A model generated the notes under the pieces. The model made no database searches. It saw only the letters and a list, made by a program, of their open reading frames with translations, and was not told the DNA's origin. A stretch of DNA of 64,000 nucleotides from Nocardioides aurantiacus (GTDB taxonomy: Bacteria; Actinomycetota; Actinomycetes; Propionibacteriales; Nocardioidaceae): positions 3,782,001-3,846,000 of the forward strand of contig NZ_RKHO01000001.1 in NCBI RefSeq assembly GCF_003752505.1, in the 5' to 3' direction. Shown in pieces: positions 47,633-55,427 of this stretch (its first letter is position 1; every line of letters begins with the position of its first letter). A program made the translations under genes and the position numbers.

Positions 47633-48613
47633 GTGACCACCGCCCGCACCGTCCCGGTGACCACCGAGATGGACGGCGACGAGCTCGACGCCGAGGACGC
47701 CTGGCACACCGTCCGGCGCCTCGGCGTACGCCGGCTGGCGGTCGACTCCTTCGTGCGGTTCCGCTTCGGCGACGGGTTCTCCAGCTCCCGGGCGCTCGCC
47801 CTGCAGGGGGCGCTCGCCGTGGTGCCGTTCCTGCTGGCGCTGACCGGGCTCGCCGCCGACATCGACGAGGAGAAGCCGTCCCGGGTGCTGGCCGCGGTCA
47901 TCGACGCCATCTCGCCCGGCAGCGGCAGCGGCGACGCCATGGTCTCGGCCGTCAGCGGCAGCAGCACGAGCGAGCAGGCCGGCGAGGTGGCGCTGTGGTT
48001 CGGCCTGGTGTTCGCGCTGTTCTCGATGACCACCGCGATGGCCCAGGTCGAGCGCGGCACCAACCGGATCTACGGCATCAAGCGCGACCGGCCGGCGCAG
48101 TGGAAGTACGGCCGCGCCGCGGTGATGACGCTGCTGCTCGCCGGGCCGGTCGGCCTGGGCTTCCTGCTGCTCGTCGCGGGCAGCGCCTTCGCCGACGCGA
48201 TGGCGCGGGAGTACGGCTGGGGCGACACCCTCACCGACACCTTCGACTGGATCCGCTGGCCGGTGGGCATCGCGCTGCTCGTGCTCACCATCGCGGTCGT
48301 GCTCGACCACGCCCCGCGCCGTCGCCAGCCCGGGCTGTCGTGGCTGGCGCTCGGCTCGGGGATCGCGGTCGTGCTCAACCTGCTCACCACGGCGGGGCTG
48401 GCGCTCTACGTCGAGCTGAGCCCGTCCTTCGGCGACATCTACGGCCCCCTCGCCGGCGTCTTCGCGCTGCTGCTGTGGTCGCTGCTCTCGGCGATGGGCC
48501 TTTTCTTCGGCACCGCCGTGTGCGCCCAGCTCGAGGCGGTGCGGGCCGGGCACCCCGACCCGGCGTACGACGACCCCGGCCGGCCGCACGGCGTGGTCGT
48601 CGACCAGGTCTAG
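47633..48613 (+). CDS. YihY/BrkB family membrane protein
   Basis: A 326-residue polytopic protein with six or so helices (LQGALAVVPFLLALTGLA; ALWFGLVFALFSMTTAMAQV; VMTLLLAGPVGLGFLLLVAG). The segment INRIYG-like (TNRIYGIKRDRP) after the third helix is a family landmark. The family was once called ribonuclease BN, but that activity was reassigned; its function is unknown. Divergent from the phospholipase D gene; its stop shares CTAG with the SDR gene. Confidence 0.87.
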   Translation: MTTARTVPVTTEMDGDELDAEDAWHTVRRLGVRRLAVDSFVRFRFGDGFSSSRALALQGALAVVPFLLALTGLAADIDEEKPSRVLAAVIDAISPGSGSGDAMVSAVSGSSTSEQAGEVALWFGLVFALFSMTTAMAQVERGTNRIYGIKRDRPAQWKYGRAAVMTLLLAGPVGLGFLLLVAGSAFADAMAREYGWGDTLTDTFDWIRWPVGIALLVLTIAVVLDHAPRRRQPGLSWLALGSGIAVVLNLLTTAGLALYVELSPSFGDIYGPLAGVFALLLWSLLSAMGLFFGTAVCAQLEAVRAGHPDPAYDDPGRPHGVVVDQV

Positions 48614-49605
48614 TCGAGACCCGTCGCCTCGCGCACCCACGACCACATCCGGTCGCGGTCGGCAGGACGCGTGCGCGTGCGCCGCGGCAGCAGGTGCGGC
48701 GACCGCGCGCGACGGTCGTGCCAGAGCCGCCCCGACGGGGGTGTGGGCTCGGTGGCGGCCAGCCAGACGGTGGTGTCGGCGCCCTGCGCCGCGTCGCGCA
48801 GCAGCGGGCCGGTGACCCGGTGGAAGCCGGGCAGCGAGTCCACGACGCCGGGGGTGTCGGCCCAGCCCGGGTGGGTGGCGTGGGCGCCGATCCGCTGTCC
48901 CGCCCAGCGGCTGGCCAGGACCGGGAGCAGCTCGACCTGGGCGCGCTTGGAGCGGGCGTAGGCGGTGGTGCCGGAGTAGGAGCCGCGGGTGTACTCCGGG
49001 TCGTCCGCGCGCAGCGGCTGGGCGTACATCCCGCCCGAGGTCACCAGCACGACCCGGGCGTCCCGGGAGTCGGCGGAGCCCGCGAGCCGGTCGCGCAGCA
49101 GCTCGGTCATCAGCACCGGTCCGAGCACGTGGACGGCCATGGTCAGCTCGTGGCCCTGCGGCGACTCGGTGCGCTCGGCGGGCAGCGCCCCGGCGTTGTG
49201 CACGAGCACGTCGAGGCGGCCGCCGTCGAGGGCCGCGTCGAGGTCGGCCGCGAACCGGCGTACGTCCTCGAGGTCGGCGACGTCGCACCGGTCGACCGTC
49301 GCGACCGCGCCCGGCACGTCGCGCAGCAGCTGCTGGCGCACCCGCTCGCCCTTGTCGGTGTCGCGGACGACCAGCCGAACGTGGGCGCCGAGCCGCGCCA
49401 GTCCCTCGGCGGTGGCCAGGCCCAGGCCGGAGGTGGCTCCGGTGACCGCCGCGGTGCGACCGGCCAGGGCGCCCGGGCGCGCGTCCTCGGGCCAGGTCGG
49501 CAGCCGCCGGCGCACGGCGGGACCCAGGCGGGTGAAGCCGGGGACGACGGCCTTGTCGAGGGCGGTGTCGATGCCCCGGGCGACCGGGAGCGGCAGCGGT
49601 CTCAT
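48610..49605 (-). CDS. SDR family oxidoreductase (retinol-dehydrogenase-like)
   Basis: A 331-residue SDR. An N-terminal extension of about 48 residues precedes VTGATSGLGLATAEGLARLG; further motifs are HNAG, VTSGG and YARSK. The length and the VVRDTDKGE segment fit the retinol-dehydrogenase/protochlorophyllide-reductase-like group acting on lipophilic alcohols. TACGGT 7 bases before the ATG suggests leaderless transcription. The 32-bp repeat array starts 26 bases upstream of the gene. Confidence 0.87.
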   Translation of the reverse strand: MRPLPLPVARGIDTALDKAVVPGFTRLGPAVRRRLPTWPEDARPGALAGRTAAVTGATSGLGLATAEGLARLGAHVRLVVRDTDKGERVRQQLLRDVPGAVATVDRCDVADLEDVRRFAADLDAALDGGRLDVLVHNAGALPAERTESPQGHELTMAVHVLGPVLMTELLRDRLAGSADSRDARVVLVTSGGMYAQPLRADDPEYTRGSYSGTTAYARSKRAQVELLPVLASRWAGQRIGAHATHPGWADTPGVVDSLPGFHRVTGPLLRDAAQGADTTVWLAATEPTPPSGRLWHDRRARSPHLLPRRTRTRPADRDRMWSWVREATGLD

Positions 49606-49612
49606 GCCGGTC

Positions 49613-49618
49613 ACCGTA
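49613..49618 (-). promoter_or_regulatory. -10 hexamer TACGGT, leaderless promoter of the SDR gene
   Basis: Seven bases before the ATG at 49605. Its -35 position (around 49636-49641) falls inside the first unit of the repeat array. Confidence 0.5.
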
Positions 49619-49631
49619 GCCAGGTCCACCC

Positions 49632-49822
49632 CGCCGACCGGGCACGTCTGCGCACTCCCAGGACGCCGACCGGGCAGGTGCGCCGGCCCGTCGTACGCCG
49701 AGCGGGCAGTTCTGCTGGTCGCGCCCGGTCCGCCAGCAGCACACCTGCCCGGTCGGCGTCGTACGACTGAGCAGAACTGCCCGGTCGGCGACTCCTGGGT
49801 GAGCAGAACTGCCCGGTCGGTG
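49632..49822. repeat. Mirror-symmetric array of six 32-bp repeats
   Basis: Units begin at 49632, 49664 and 49696 reading CGCCGACCGGGCA, then three inverted units end at 49758, 49790 and 49822. All steps are exactly 32 bases and the two halves mirror each other about position 49727. The unit consensus is CGCCGACCGGGCAGTTCTGC followed by TCA and a variable tail of about 9 bases. The fit of conserved part is 12 or 13 of 13 in every unit. The array fills almost the whole gap between the photolyase stop (49824) and the SDR promoter. Confidence 0.85.
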
Positions 49823-49823
49823 G

Positions 49824-51338
49824 CTAGGGCGGGTCGGAGCCCCGGGCCTCCTCCTGCTCGACGAGCTCGGGGAGGTCCTTGAGGCGGCCCAGGCCCTGGA
49901 CGGGTCGGGCCATCCGGTGGTTGGTGGCGAGCTCCTCGCGGTGGCGGTCGAGGAACCACCAGTACCCCGCGGTGAACGGGCAGGCGTCCTCGCCGACCCG
50001 GACGGTGGGCTTGAGCTCGCAGGAGCCGCAGTGGTCGGACATCTTGTTGATGTAGGCGCCGCCCGAGGTGTAGGGCTTGGTGGCCAGCACCCCGCCGTCG
50101 GCGTGCTGCGACATCCCGACCACGTTGGGCACCATCACCCAGTCGTAGCCGTCGACGAAGGCGCGGTGGAACCAGTCGGTGAGCTCCTGCGGGGCCCAGC
50201 CGCGCTGCAGGCCGTAGGAGCCGAGCACCATCAGTCGCGGGATGTGGTGGACCCACCCGCGGTCGGCGACGCCGTCGAGGGTGTGGGACAGGCAGCGCGC
50301 CCGGGTGGCGGAGCCGTCGAGCTGGGCGAACCAGTCGGGCAGCCGGCGCCGGTGGTGCAGGTGGTTGCGGGTGCGGTAGTCGGGACCGAGGTGCCAGTAG
50401 AGGTGCCACACGTAGTCGCGCCAGCCCATCACCTGCCGGACGAAGCCCTCGACCGAGGCGAGCGGGGCGTCACCGGAGCGGTAGACCTCCTCCGCCCGGC
50501 GTACGACGTCCAGCGGGTCGAGCAGCCCGAGGTTCATCGGCGCCGACAGCACCGAGTGCGACATCCACGGGTCGCCCTCGAGGATCGCGTCCTCGTGGGC
50601 GCCGAAGGTCGCCAGCCGGTGGGACAGGAAGTGGTCGAGCACGGCCTCGGCCTCGGCGTGCGTCGCCGCGAACAGCCGCGGCCCGTCACGGCCGATGAAG
50701 GAGACGTCGCCGTCGGCCTCCCAGCGGTCGAGGTCGGCCCGCACCTGCGCGTCGATCTCGTCCTCCTGCGGCCACGGCGGCGGGTCGACACCGAGGGTCG
50801 CGGCATCCTTCGGCGGGGGCTCGCGGTTCTCGTGGTCGAGGTTCCACCGGCCGCCCTCGGGGTCGGCCGAGGAGCCCTCGAGCAGCACGCCGTGGCGCCG
50901 CCGCGCGTCGCGGTAGAAGTCCTCCATCAGCAGCCGCTTGCCGTCGCGGCCCTCGGCCCACCCGTCGAAGTCCTCCTGGGTGGTGACGAACCCGCGCGCG
51001 GGCAGCAGCTCGATGGCGCGGGGTCGGTCGGGGTCCTCGACGAGCCGCTCGACCAGCCCCCGTGCGGCGTACGACGTGGGGGCGATCACCTGGAGGTCGC
51101 GGGTGCGCCGACCCAGCCCCTCGACGTAGGTGCCGGTCTGCGCGTAGCGGACCCGGTCACCCAGCTCGGCCGCCCGGTGGCGCATCGCCGAGAGGATCAG
51201 GTGGGCCTTGGCCCGGTGGTAGCGCTTGCGGGCGAAGACCCGCCGCGACTCGACGAGCAGGAAGTCGCCGTCGTGGTCGTCGGCGAAGTGGGGCCCGAGC
51301 TGGTCGCCGAAGAGCCAGCGGGTGGTCTGCCGCGCCAC
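49824..51338 (-). CDS. Iron-sulfur cryptochrome/photolyase (FeS-BCP, PhrB-like)
   Basis: A 504-residue photolyase-related flavoprotein. The N-terminal Rossmann part begins RWLFGDQLGPHF, and the C-terminal FAD domain holds WRDYVWHLYW and NVVGMSQHADGG. Four Cys that would bind a 4Fe-4S cluster are seen: RARCLSH, then DHCGSCELKP and GEDACPFTAGYW. This is the bacterial (6-4) photolyase/CryB group, which uses light to repair pyrimidine (6-4) products. It follows the FUSC gene by 13 bases. Function by family; repair activity is likely. Confidence 0.9.
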   Translation of the reverse strand: MARQTTRWLFGDQLGPHFADDHDGDFLLVESRRVFARKRYHRAKAHLILSAMRHRAAELGDRVRYAQTGTYVEGLGRRTRDLQVIAPTSYAARGLVERLVEDPDRPRAIELLPARGFVTTQEDFDGWAEGRDGKRLLMEDFYRDARRRHGVLLEGSSADPEGGRWNLDHENREPPPKDAATLGVDPPPWPQEDEIDAQVRADLDRWEADGDVSFIGRDGPRLFAATHAEAEAVLDHFLSHRLATFGAHEDAILEGDPWMSHSVLSAPMNLGLLDPLDVVRRAEEVYRSGDAPLASVEGFVRQVMGWRDYVWHLYWHLGPDYRTRNHLHHRRRLPDWFAQLDGSATRARCLSHTLDGVADRGWVHHIPRLMVLGSYGLQRGWAPQELTDWFHRAFVDGYDWVMVPNVVGMSQHADGGVLATKPYTSGGAYINKMSDHCGSCELKPTVRVGEDACPFTAGYWWFLDRHREELATNHRMARPVQGLGRLKDLPELVEQEEARGSDPP

Positions 51339-51351
51339 GGCTCAGTCGCCC

Positions 51352-52566
51352 TCAGGGCTCGGTGTGCTCATCCCGGGCGACGTACCCGTCGCGGCCCGCG
51401 GACAAACGACGTCCGCGCACGCCCGCCTGGCGCTCGCGCCGCAGCATCTCCCGGGGGTCGTCGAACCGCTTGCTGCGGCGCTTGTCCGGGGTCGCCTCGT
51501 GGTTCCACTGCACCGCCGCGGTAAGGGCGTCGTGGACGTTGCGCAGGTTCATCAGCAAGCCGCCGTACTCGCGCCAGACCTCGGGCTCGAGCGAGGACTG
51601 CGAGAAGTCCTCGGTCATCCGGGACAGCTCCTCGCCGAGCTCCTCGAGCCGGGGGACGTCCTGGGCGTCGACGGCGTCGGCGGTGCCGCGGGCGACCTCG
51701 CGCCACCGCTCGCGGAACGACTCGTCCCAGTCGGTGCGGTTCTCGGCGCTGCGCGCGACGGTGCGCGCCATGCTCAGCGAGTCGGCCACGGCCTGCTCGA
51801 GCTGGTGGAGCACCTTGCGCAGCTCGCGCACGCCGGTGGGCTGGGAGCGCCGGGGGTTCATCCGGCCGCTCTCCTTGGCCTGCCACAGCAGCCGCCAGGC
51901 CTGGTCGATGTGGACGTCGACCTTGCGGATGCCACGGATCCAGGCCTTCACGTCGTGGGGGTCGAGGTCGGCGCCGATGCCCCCGGCGACGTCGCGCAGC
52001 ACCGCGCCCAGCTCGGAGGGCAGCTGCTCGGTCTGGGACCAGGCGGCGCGGTCGCGCAGCGGCGGCCACACCACCAGGTTGACGGCCAGGCCGACCACGA
52101 CGCCGAGCGCGGTGTCGATGAGCCGGCTGGCCAGCAGGTCGGTCTGGCCGATCGAGCCGGTGGCGATGACCACCAGTCCCGTGGTGGCGATGGTCCCGGC
52201 CTCCTCCTTGACCCAGCGCAGCTGGCCGATGAGGTAGCCCACCAGGATCACCAGGCCGATGGCCCAGGGACCGGTGCCGATCGTGATGCCGAGGCCGAAG
52301 GCGAGGAAGACCGCGAAGAAGGTCGCCGCCACCTGCTGGGAGCCGCGCGAGACCGTCTTGTAGACGGTCTCGTGGACCACCAGCACCGCGGCCCAGGGGG
52401 CGAGGAACGCCTGGTCGAGGTCGAAGACCCCGGCCATCCACCAGGCCAGCCCACCGGCCAGCGCCGTCTTCACCGTCTGCACGAGGTCGACCACACGCAC
52501 CGGGTCCACACGCTCCACGAAGCGGCGTGCACGGTCGCGCGGCCGACGTCCCTCCCTGAACGTCAC
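51352..52566 (-). CDS. FUSC/ArAE-type membrane protein
   Basis: A 404-residue protein from the GTG at 52566 (a GTG at 52596 would add 10 residues). Helices occupy about residues 20-165 (VQTVKTALAGGLAWWMAGV, AATFFAVFLAFGLGITIGTG, AIGLVILVGYLIGQL, LIDTALGVVVGLAVNLVVW), and the rest is a soluble helical domain rich in Arg/Glu. It resembles the fusaric-acid-resistance/aromatic-acid exporter family, with half the usual membrane part, so it may dimerise. First gene of a pair with the photolyase. Substrate unknown. Confidence 0.82.
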   Translation of the reverse strand: MTFREGRRPRDRARRFVERVDPVRVVDLVQTVKTALAGGLAWWMAGVFDLDQAFLAPWAAVLVVHETVYKTVSRGSQQVAATFFAVFLAFGLGITIGTGPWAIGLVILVGYLIGQLRWVKEEAGTIATTGLVVIATGSIGQTDLLASRLIDTALGVVVGLAVNLVVWPPLRDRAAWSQTEQLPSELGAVLRDVAGGIGADLDPHDVKAWIRGIRKVDVHIDQAWRLLWQAKESGRMNPRRSQPTGVRELRKVLHQLEQAVADSLSMARTVARSAENRTDWDESFRERWREVARGTADAVDAQDVPRLEELGEELSRMTEDFSQSSLEPEVWREYGGLLMNLRNVHDALTAAVQWNHEATPDKRRSKRFDDPREMLRRERQAGVRGRRLSAGRDGYVARDEHTEP

Positions 52567-52663
52567 CACCCGGTGACCGTAACCCCCCGGGACCACCCCG
52601 GCGGCCTCCCCGTCCGGTCGGGCAGGTCGCCGGCGCCCGGGTGGCGGGCGCGGCCACCGGCGT

Positions 52664-52699
52664 ACGCAGGGTTTGTCGATCCTCGTCTGTGCCCTGCGT
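52664..52699. promoter_or_regulatory. Inverted repeat upstream of methanol dehydrogenase
   Basis: ACGCAGGG (52664-52671) and CCCTGCGT (52692-52699) are perfect arms 20 bases apart. A TAGCGT hexamer at 52712-52717 is a plausible -10; the right arm then overlaps the -35, a place typical of activator sites. The response regulator at 59308 is a candidate binder. Confidence 0.5.
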
Positions 52700-52781
52700 C
52701 ACTCCCGCGCCTAGCGTCGCGACGTCAGCCCCCGGTCGCTCCGTCGCCCCGGGATCCGCACCCAGCCAGGAGGCATCCCCC

Positions 52782-54074
52782 ATGCAGGTAGACGAGCTGC
52801 TCAAGCCGTTCCCGATCAAGGAGTTCCACCCGTTCCCGCGGGCCCTGATGGGGCCCGGCGCCCACGAGATGATCGGCCCGGAGGCCCTCAAGCTGGGCTT
52901 CAAGAAGACGCTGGTGATGACCTCGGGCCTGCGCGGCACCGACATCGTCCACAAGATCGTGGAGTCGATGCGCTACCACGGCCTCGAGGTCGTGGTCTAC
53001 GACAAGGTGGAGTCCAACCCCAAGGACTACAACGTCATGGACTCCGTCGCGCTCTACCAGGAGAACGCCTGCGACTCCTTCGTCTCCATCGGCGGCGGCT
53101 CCTCGCACGACGCCTGCAAGGGCGCCCGCGTCTCGGTGGCCCACGACGGCCGCAACGTCAACGAGTTCGAGGGCTTCAACATGTCCGAGAACCCGAAGAA
53201 CCCGCCGCACATCGCGGTCTCCACCACGGCCGGCACCGGCTCGGAGACCTCGTGGGCCTACGTCATCACCGACACCACGACCGACCCCGAGAACCCGCAC
53301 AAGTACGTCGCCTTCGACGACGCGTCGGTGACCAGCCTGGCCATCGACGACCCGGTGCTCTACTTCGACTGCCCGGTCGACTACACCGCCCAGTGCGGCT
53401 TCGACGTGCTCGCCCACGCCTCCGAGCCCTACGTCTCGCGGCTGGACTTCCAGCCCTCGCTCGGCAACGCGCTGCACGCCATCAAGCTCACCAACCAGCA
53501 CCTGCGCGCGGCGGTGTGGAACGGCCAGGACCTCGCCGGTCGCGAGGGGATGATGTACGCGCAGTACATCGCAGCCCAGGCCTTCAACTCCGGCGGGCTC
53601 GGCATCATCCACTCGATCAGCCACGCGGTGTCGGCCTTCTACGACACCCACCACGGCCTCAACAACGCGATCGCGCTGCCGCGGGTGTGGGCCTTCAACA
53701 TGCCGGCGCAGTACAAGCGCTTCGCCGACATCGCCCGGGCCATGGACATCGACACCCACGGCATGACCGACGTGCAGGCCGCCGAGGCCGCGCTGGCCGC
53801 CTCGATCCGGCTGCTCCGCGACGTCGGGATCACCGAGCGCTTCACCGAGATCACCAGCGACACCTACTCCAAGAACCGCCTGGGCACCGGCCCGACGAAG
53901 TTCTACGAGGACTCCAAGGTGATCACCGGCGACGACGCCGACGTGGACCGGATCACCAACCACGTCCTGGGTGACGCCTGCACGCCGGGCAACGCCAAGG
54001 AGTGCACCTTCGAGACGGTCCGCCCCGTGGTGGACCACTGCATGAACGGCGACCTGGACGACCTGCTCGCCTGA
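52782..54074 (+). CDS. mno: NDMA-dependent (mycofactocin-type) methanol dehydrogenase
   Basis: A 430-residue iron-containing/group III alcohol dehydrogenase. GGGSSHDACKGA binds the cofactor, TTAGTGSETS follows, and the metal ligands are in DCPVDYTAQCGFDVLAHASE and IHSISHAVSAFYDTHHGLNN. The near-identity of style to actinobacterial NDMA-dependent methanol dehydrogenases (decamers with tightly bound NAD that need mycofactocin as external acceptor) is strong. AGGAGG lies 8 bases before the ATG. The neighbours (moxR, VWA, MftM-like gene, two-component system) match the known actinobacterial mno locus. No mycofactocin biosynthesis gene is in the window. Confidence 0.93.
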   Translation: MQVDELLKPFPIKEFHPFPRALMGPGAHEMIGPEALKLGFKKTLVMTSGLRGTDIVHKIVESMRYHGLEVVVYDKVESNPKDYNVMDSVALYQENACDSFVSIGGGSSHDACKGARVSVAHDGRNVNEFEGFNMSENPKNPPHIAVSTTAGTGSETSWAYVITDTTTDPENPHKYVAFDDASVTSLAIDDPVLYFDCPVDYTAQCGFDVLAHASEPYVSRLDFQPSLGNALHAIKLTNQHLRAAVWNGQDLAGREGMMYAQYIAAQAFNSGGLGIIHSISHAVSAFYDTHHGLNNAIALPRVWAFNMPAQYKRFADIARAMDIDTHGMTDVQAAEAALAASIRLLRDVGITERFTEITSDTYSKNRLGTGPTKFYEDSKVITGDDADVDRITNHVLGDACTPGNAKECTFETVRPVVDHCMNGDLDDLLA

Positions 54075-54083
54075 CCCCCCCTC

Positions 54084-54123
54084 GTCGGTCGGGTCCACCC
54101 CCCACCGGGTGGGCCCGACCGAC
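54084..54123 (+). terminator. 17-bp stem-loop between methanol dehydrogenase and moxR
   Basis: GTCGGTCGGG-T-CCACCC pairs with GGGTGG-G-CCCGACCGAC around a six-base loop, with one U-G pair. It begins 10 bases after the dehydrogenase stop and would end most transcripts or protect the 3' end of its mRNA, so that moxR and later genes are made at a lower level. Confidence 0.7.
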
Positions 54124-54164
54124 CACCAGCACCCCCCACCCCGACGTACGCGCAAAGGACCCCC

Positions 54165-55418
54165 GTGGCCGACACCGCCGCAACCCCCTCCGCCGACTTC
54201 GCGAGCGTCGGGGACACCCTCGAGCGCTTCGCCGACGCGGGCTACTTCGCCGACGAGCGCCTCGCCACCACCGTCTTCCTGCAGACCCGGCTCGACAAGC
54301 CGGTGCTGCTGGAGGGACCCGCGGGCGTGGGCAAGACCCAGCTGGCGGCCAGCCTGGCCGCGGTCACCGGCCGCCGGCTGCTGCGGCTGCAGTGCTACGA
54401 GGGCCAGGACGAGACCAAGGCGCTCTACGAGTGGGACTACGGCAAGCAGATGCTGTACACCCAGATCCTGCGCGAGAAGATCGGCCAGGTCGTCGAGGAC
54501 GCCGCCGACCTCACCGAGGCCGTGGACCGGATCAGCCGCCAGGACAGCGTGTTCTTCTCCGAGCGCTTCCTCGCCCCCCGCCCGCTGCTCGAGGCCATCT
54601 CCTCCGAGGACCCCGTGGTGCTGCTCATCGACGAGGTCGACCGGGCCGACGAGGCGCTCGAGGCGGTGCTGCTCGAGCTGCTCTCGGAGTACCAGATCTC
54701 CATCCCCGAGATCGGCACCGTCCGCGCCAAGCACCTGCCCTACGTCGTCCTCACCTCCAACAACACCCGCGACCTGTCCGCGGCGCTGAAGCGACGCTGC
54801 CTGCACCTGTTCCTGGACTACCCCGCCGCCGAGCGCGAGCTGGCGATCATCCGCTCCAAGGACACCGGGCTCGCCGAGTCGCTCGCCGTGCGGCTGGTCG
54901 ACATCGTGCGCGGTCTGCGCGACCTGGAGCTGCGCAAGGCGCCGAGCATCTCCGAGACCGTCGACTGGGCCCGCACCCTGGCCGTGCTCGGCGTCGAGGA
55001 GCTCACCGCCGACGTGCTCACCTCGACGCTCAACGTCGTCGTGAAGTACGAGCGCGACCTCGACAAGGCCCGCCGCGCGATCCCCCACCTGGTCGACCCC
55101 AACCGCACCGTCCCCGACAGCCTGGGCGGGCACGGTCACGGTCACGGGCACGGCCACGGCCACGACGGCGACCACGACCACGACGAGCCCCCGGCGCCGT
55201 CCCCGAGCCCCGCCGCCCCCGCCGCCCCGCTCGACGACGGCGACGTCGACGGCCGGGCCAAGCGCGCCGCCAAGGACCGGCCCGGCCGCCACGACGGCGC
55301 CTACGGCGGCGTCGGGGGCAGCTCCGACGACGGTCGCGCCGGCGACGGCAAGCGGGTCAGCGCCGCCCAGGGCCAGCGCTCCTTCGCCGCCCGGTCGGCG
55401 CGCAAGCGCCCGGTCTAG
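54165..55418 (+). CDS. MoxR-type AAA ATPase with His-rich tail
   Basis: A 417-residue AAA+ chaperone. Walker A GPAGVGKTQ (about residue 51), Walker B VVLLIDEVDRAD, sensor 1 TSNNTR and RRC arginine finger. The last 100 residues are low complexity: a run of alternating Gly-His (about 323-336), Asp/His, then Pro/Ala and basic stretches. MoxR ATPases act with VWA proteins to activate or load metal into dehydrogenases. The His tail suggests metal binding. GTG start. The next gene, 9 bases on, is its VWA partner. Confidence 0.9.
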   Translation: MADTAATPSADFASVGDTLERFADAGYFADERLATTVFLQTRLDKPVLLEGPAGVGKTQLAASLAAVTGRRLLRLQCYEGQDETKALYEWDYGKQMLYTQILREKIGQVVEDAADLTEAVDRISRQDSVFFSERFLAPRPLLEAISSEDPVVLLIDEVDRADEALEAVLLELLSEYQISIPEIGTVRAKHLPYVVLTSNNTRDLSAALKRRCLHLFLDYPAAERELAIIRSKDTGLAESLAVRLVDIVRGLRDLELRKAPSISETVDWARTLAVLGVEELTADVLTSTLNVVVKYERDLDKARRAIPHLVDPNRTVPDSLGGHGHGHGHGHGHDGDHDHDEPPAPSPSPAAPAAPLDDGDVDGRAKRAAKDRPGRHDGAYGGVGGSSDDGRAGDGKRVSAAQGQRSFAARSARKRPV

Positions 55419-55427
55419 GCGGCCGGC

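Noticed and set aside
47633-48613. Ribonuclease BN
   Set aside because: The old name for the BrkB/YihY family comes from a misassignment; the protein is polytopic and has no nuclease motif.
49632-49822. CRISPR array
   Set aside because: The 32-base spacing is suggestive, but the units are in two opposite orientations, the intervals are too short for spacers, and no cas gene is present.
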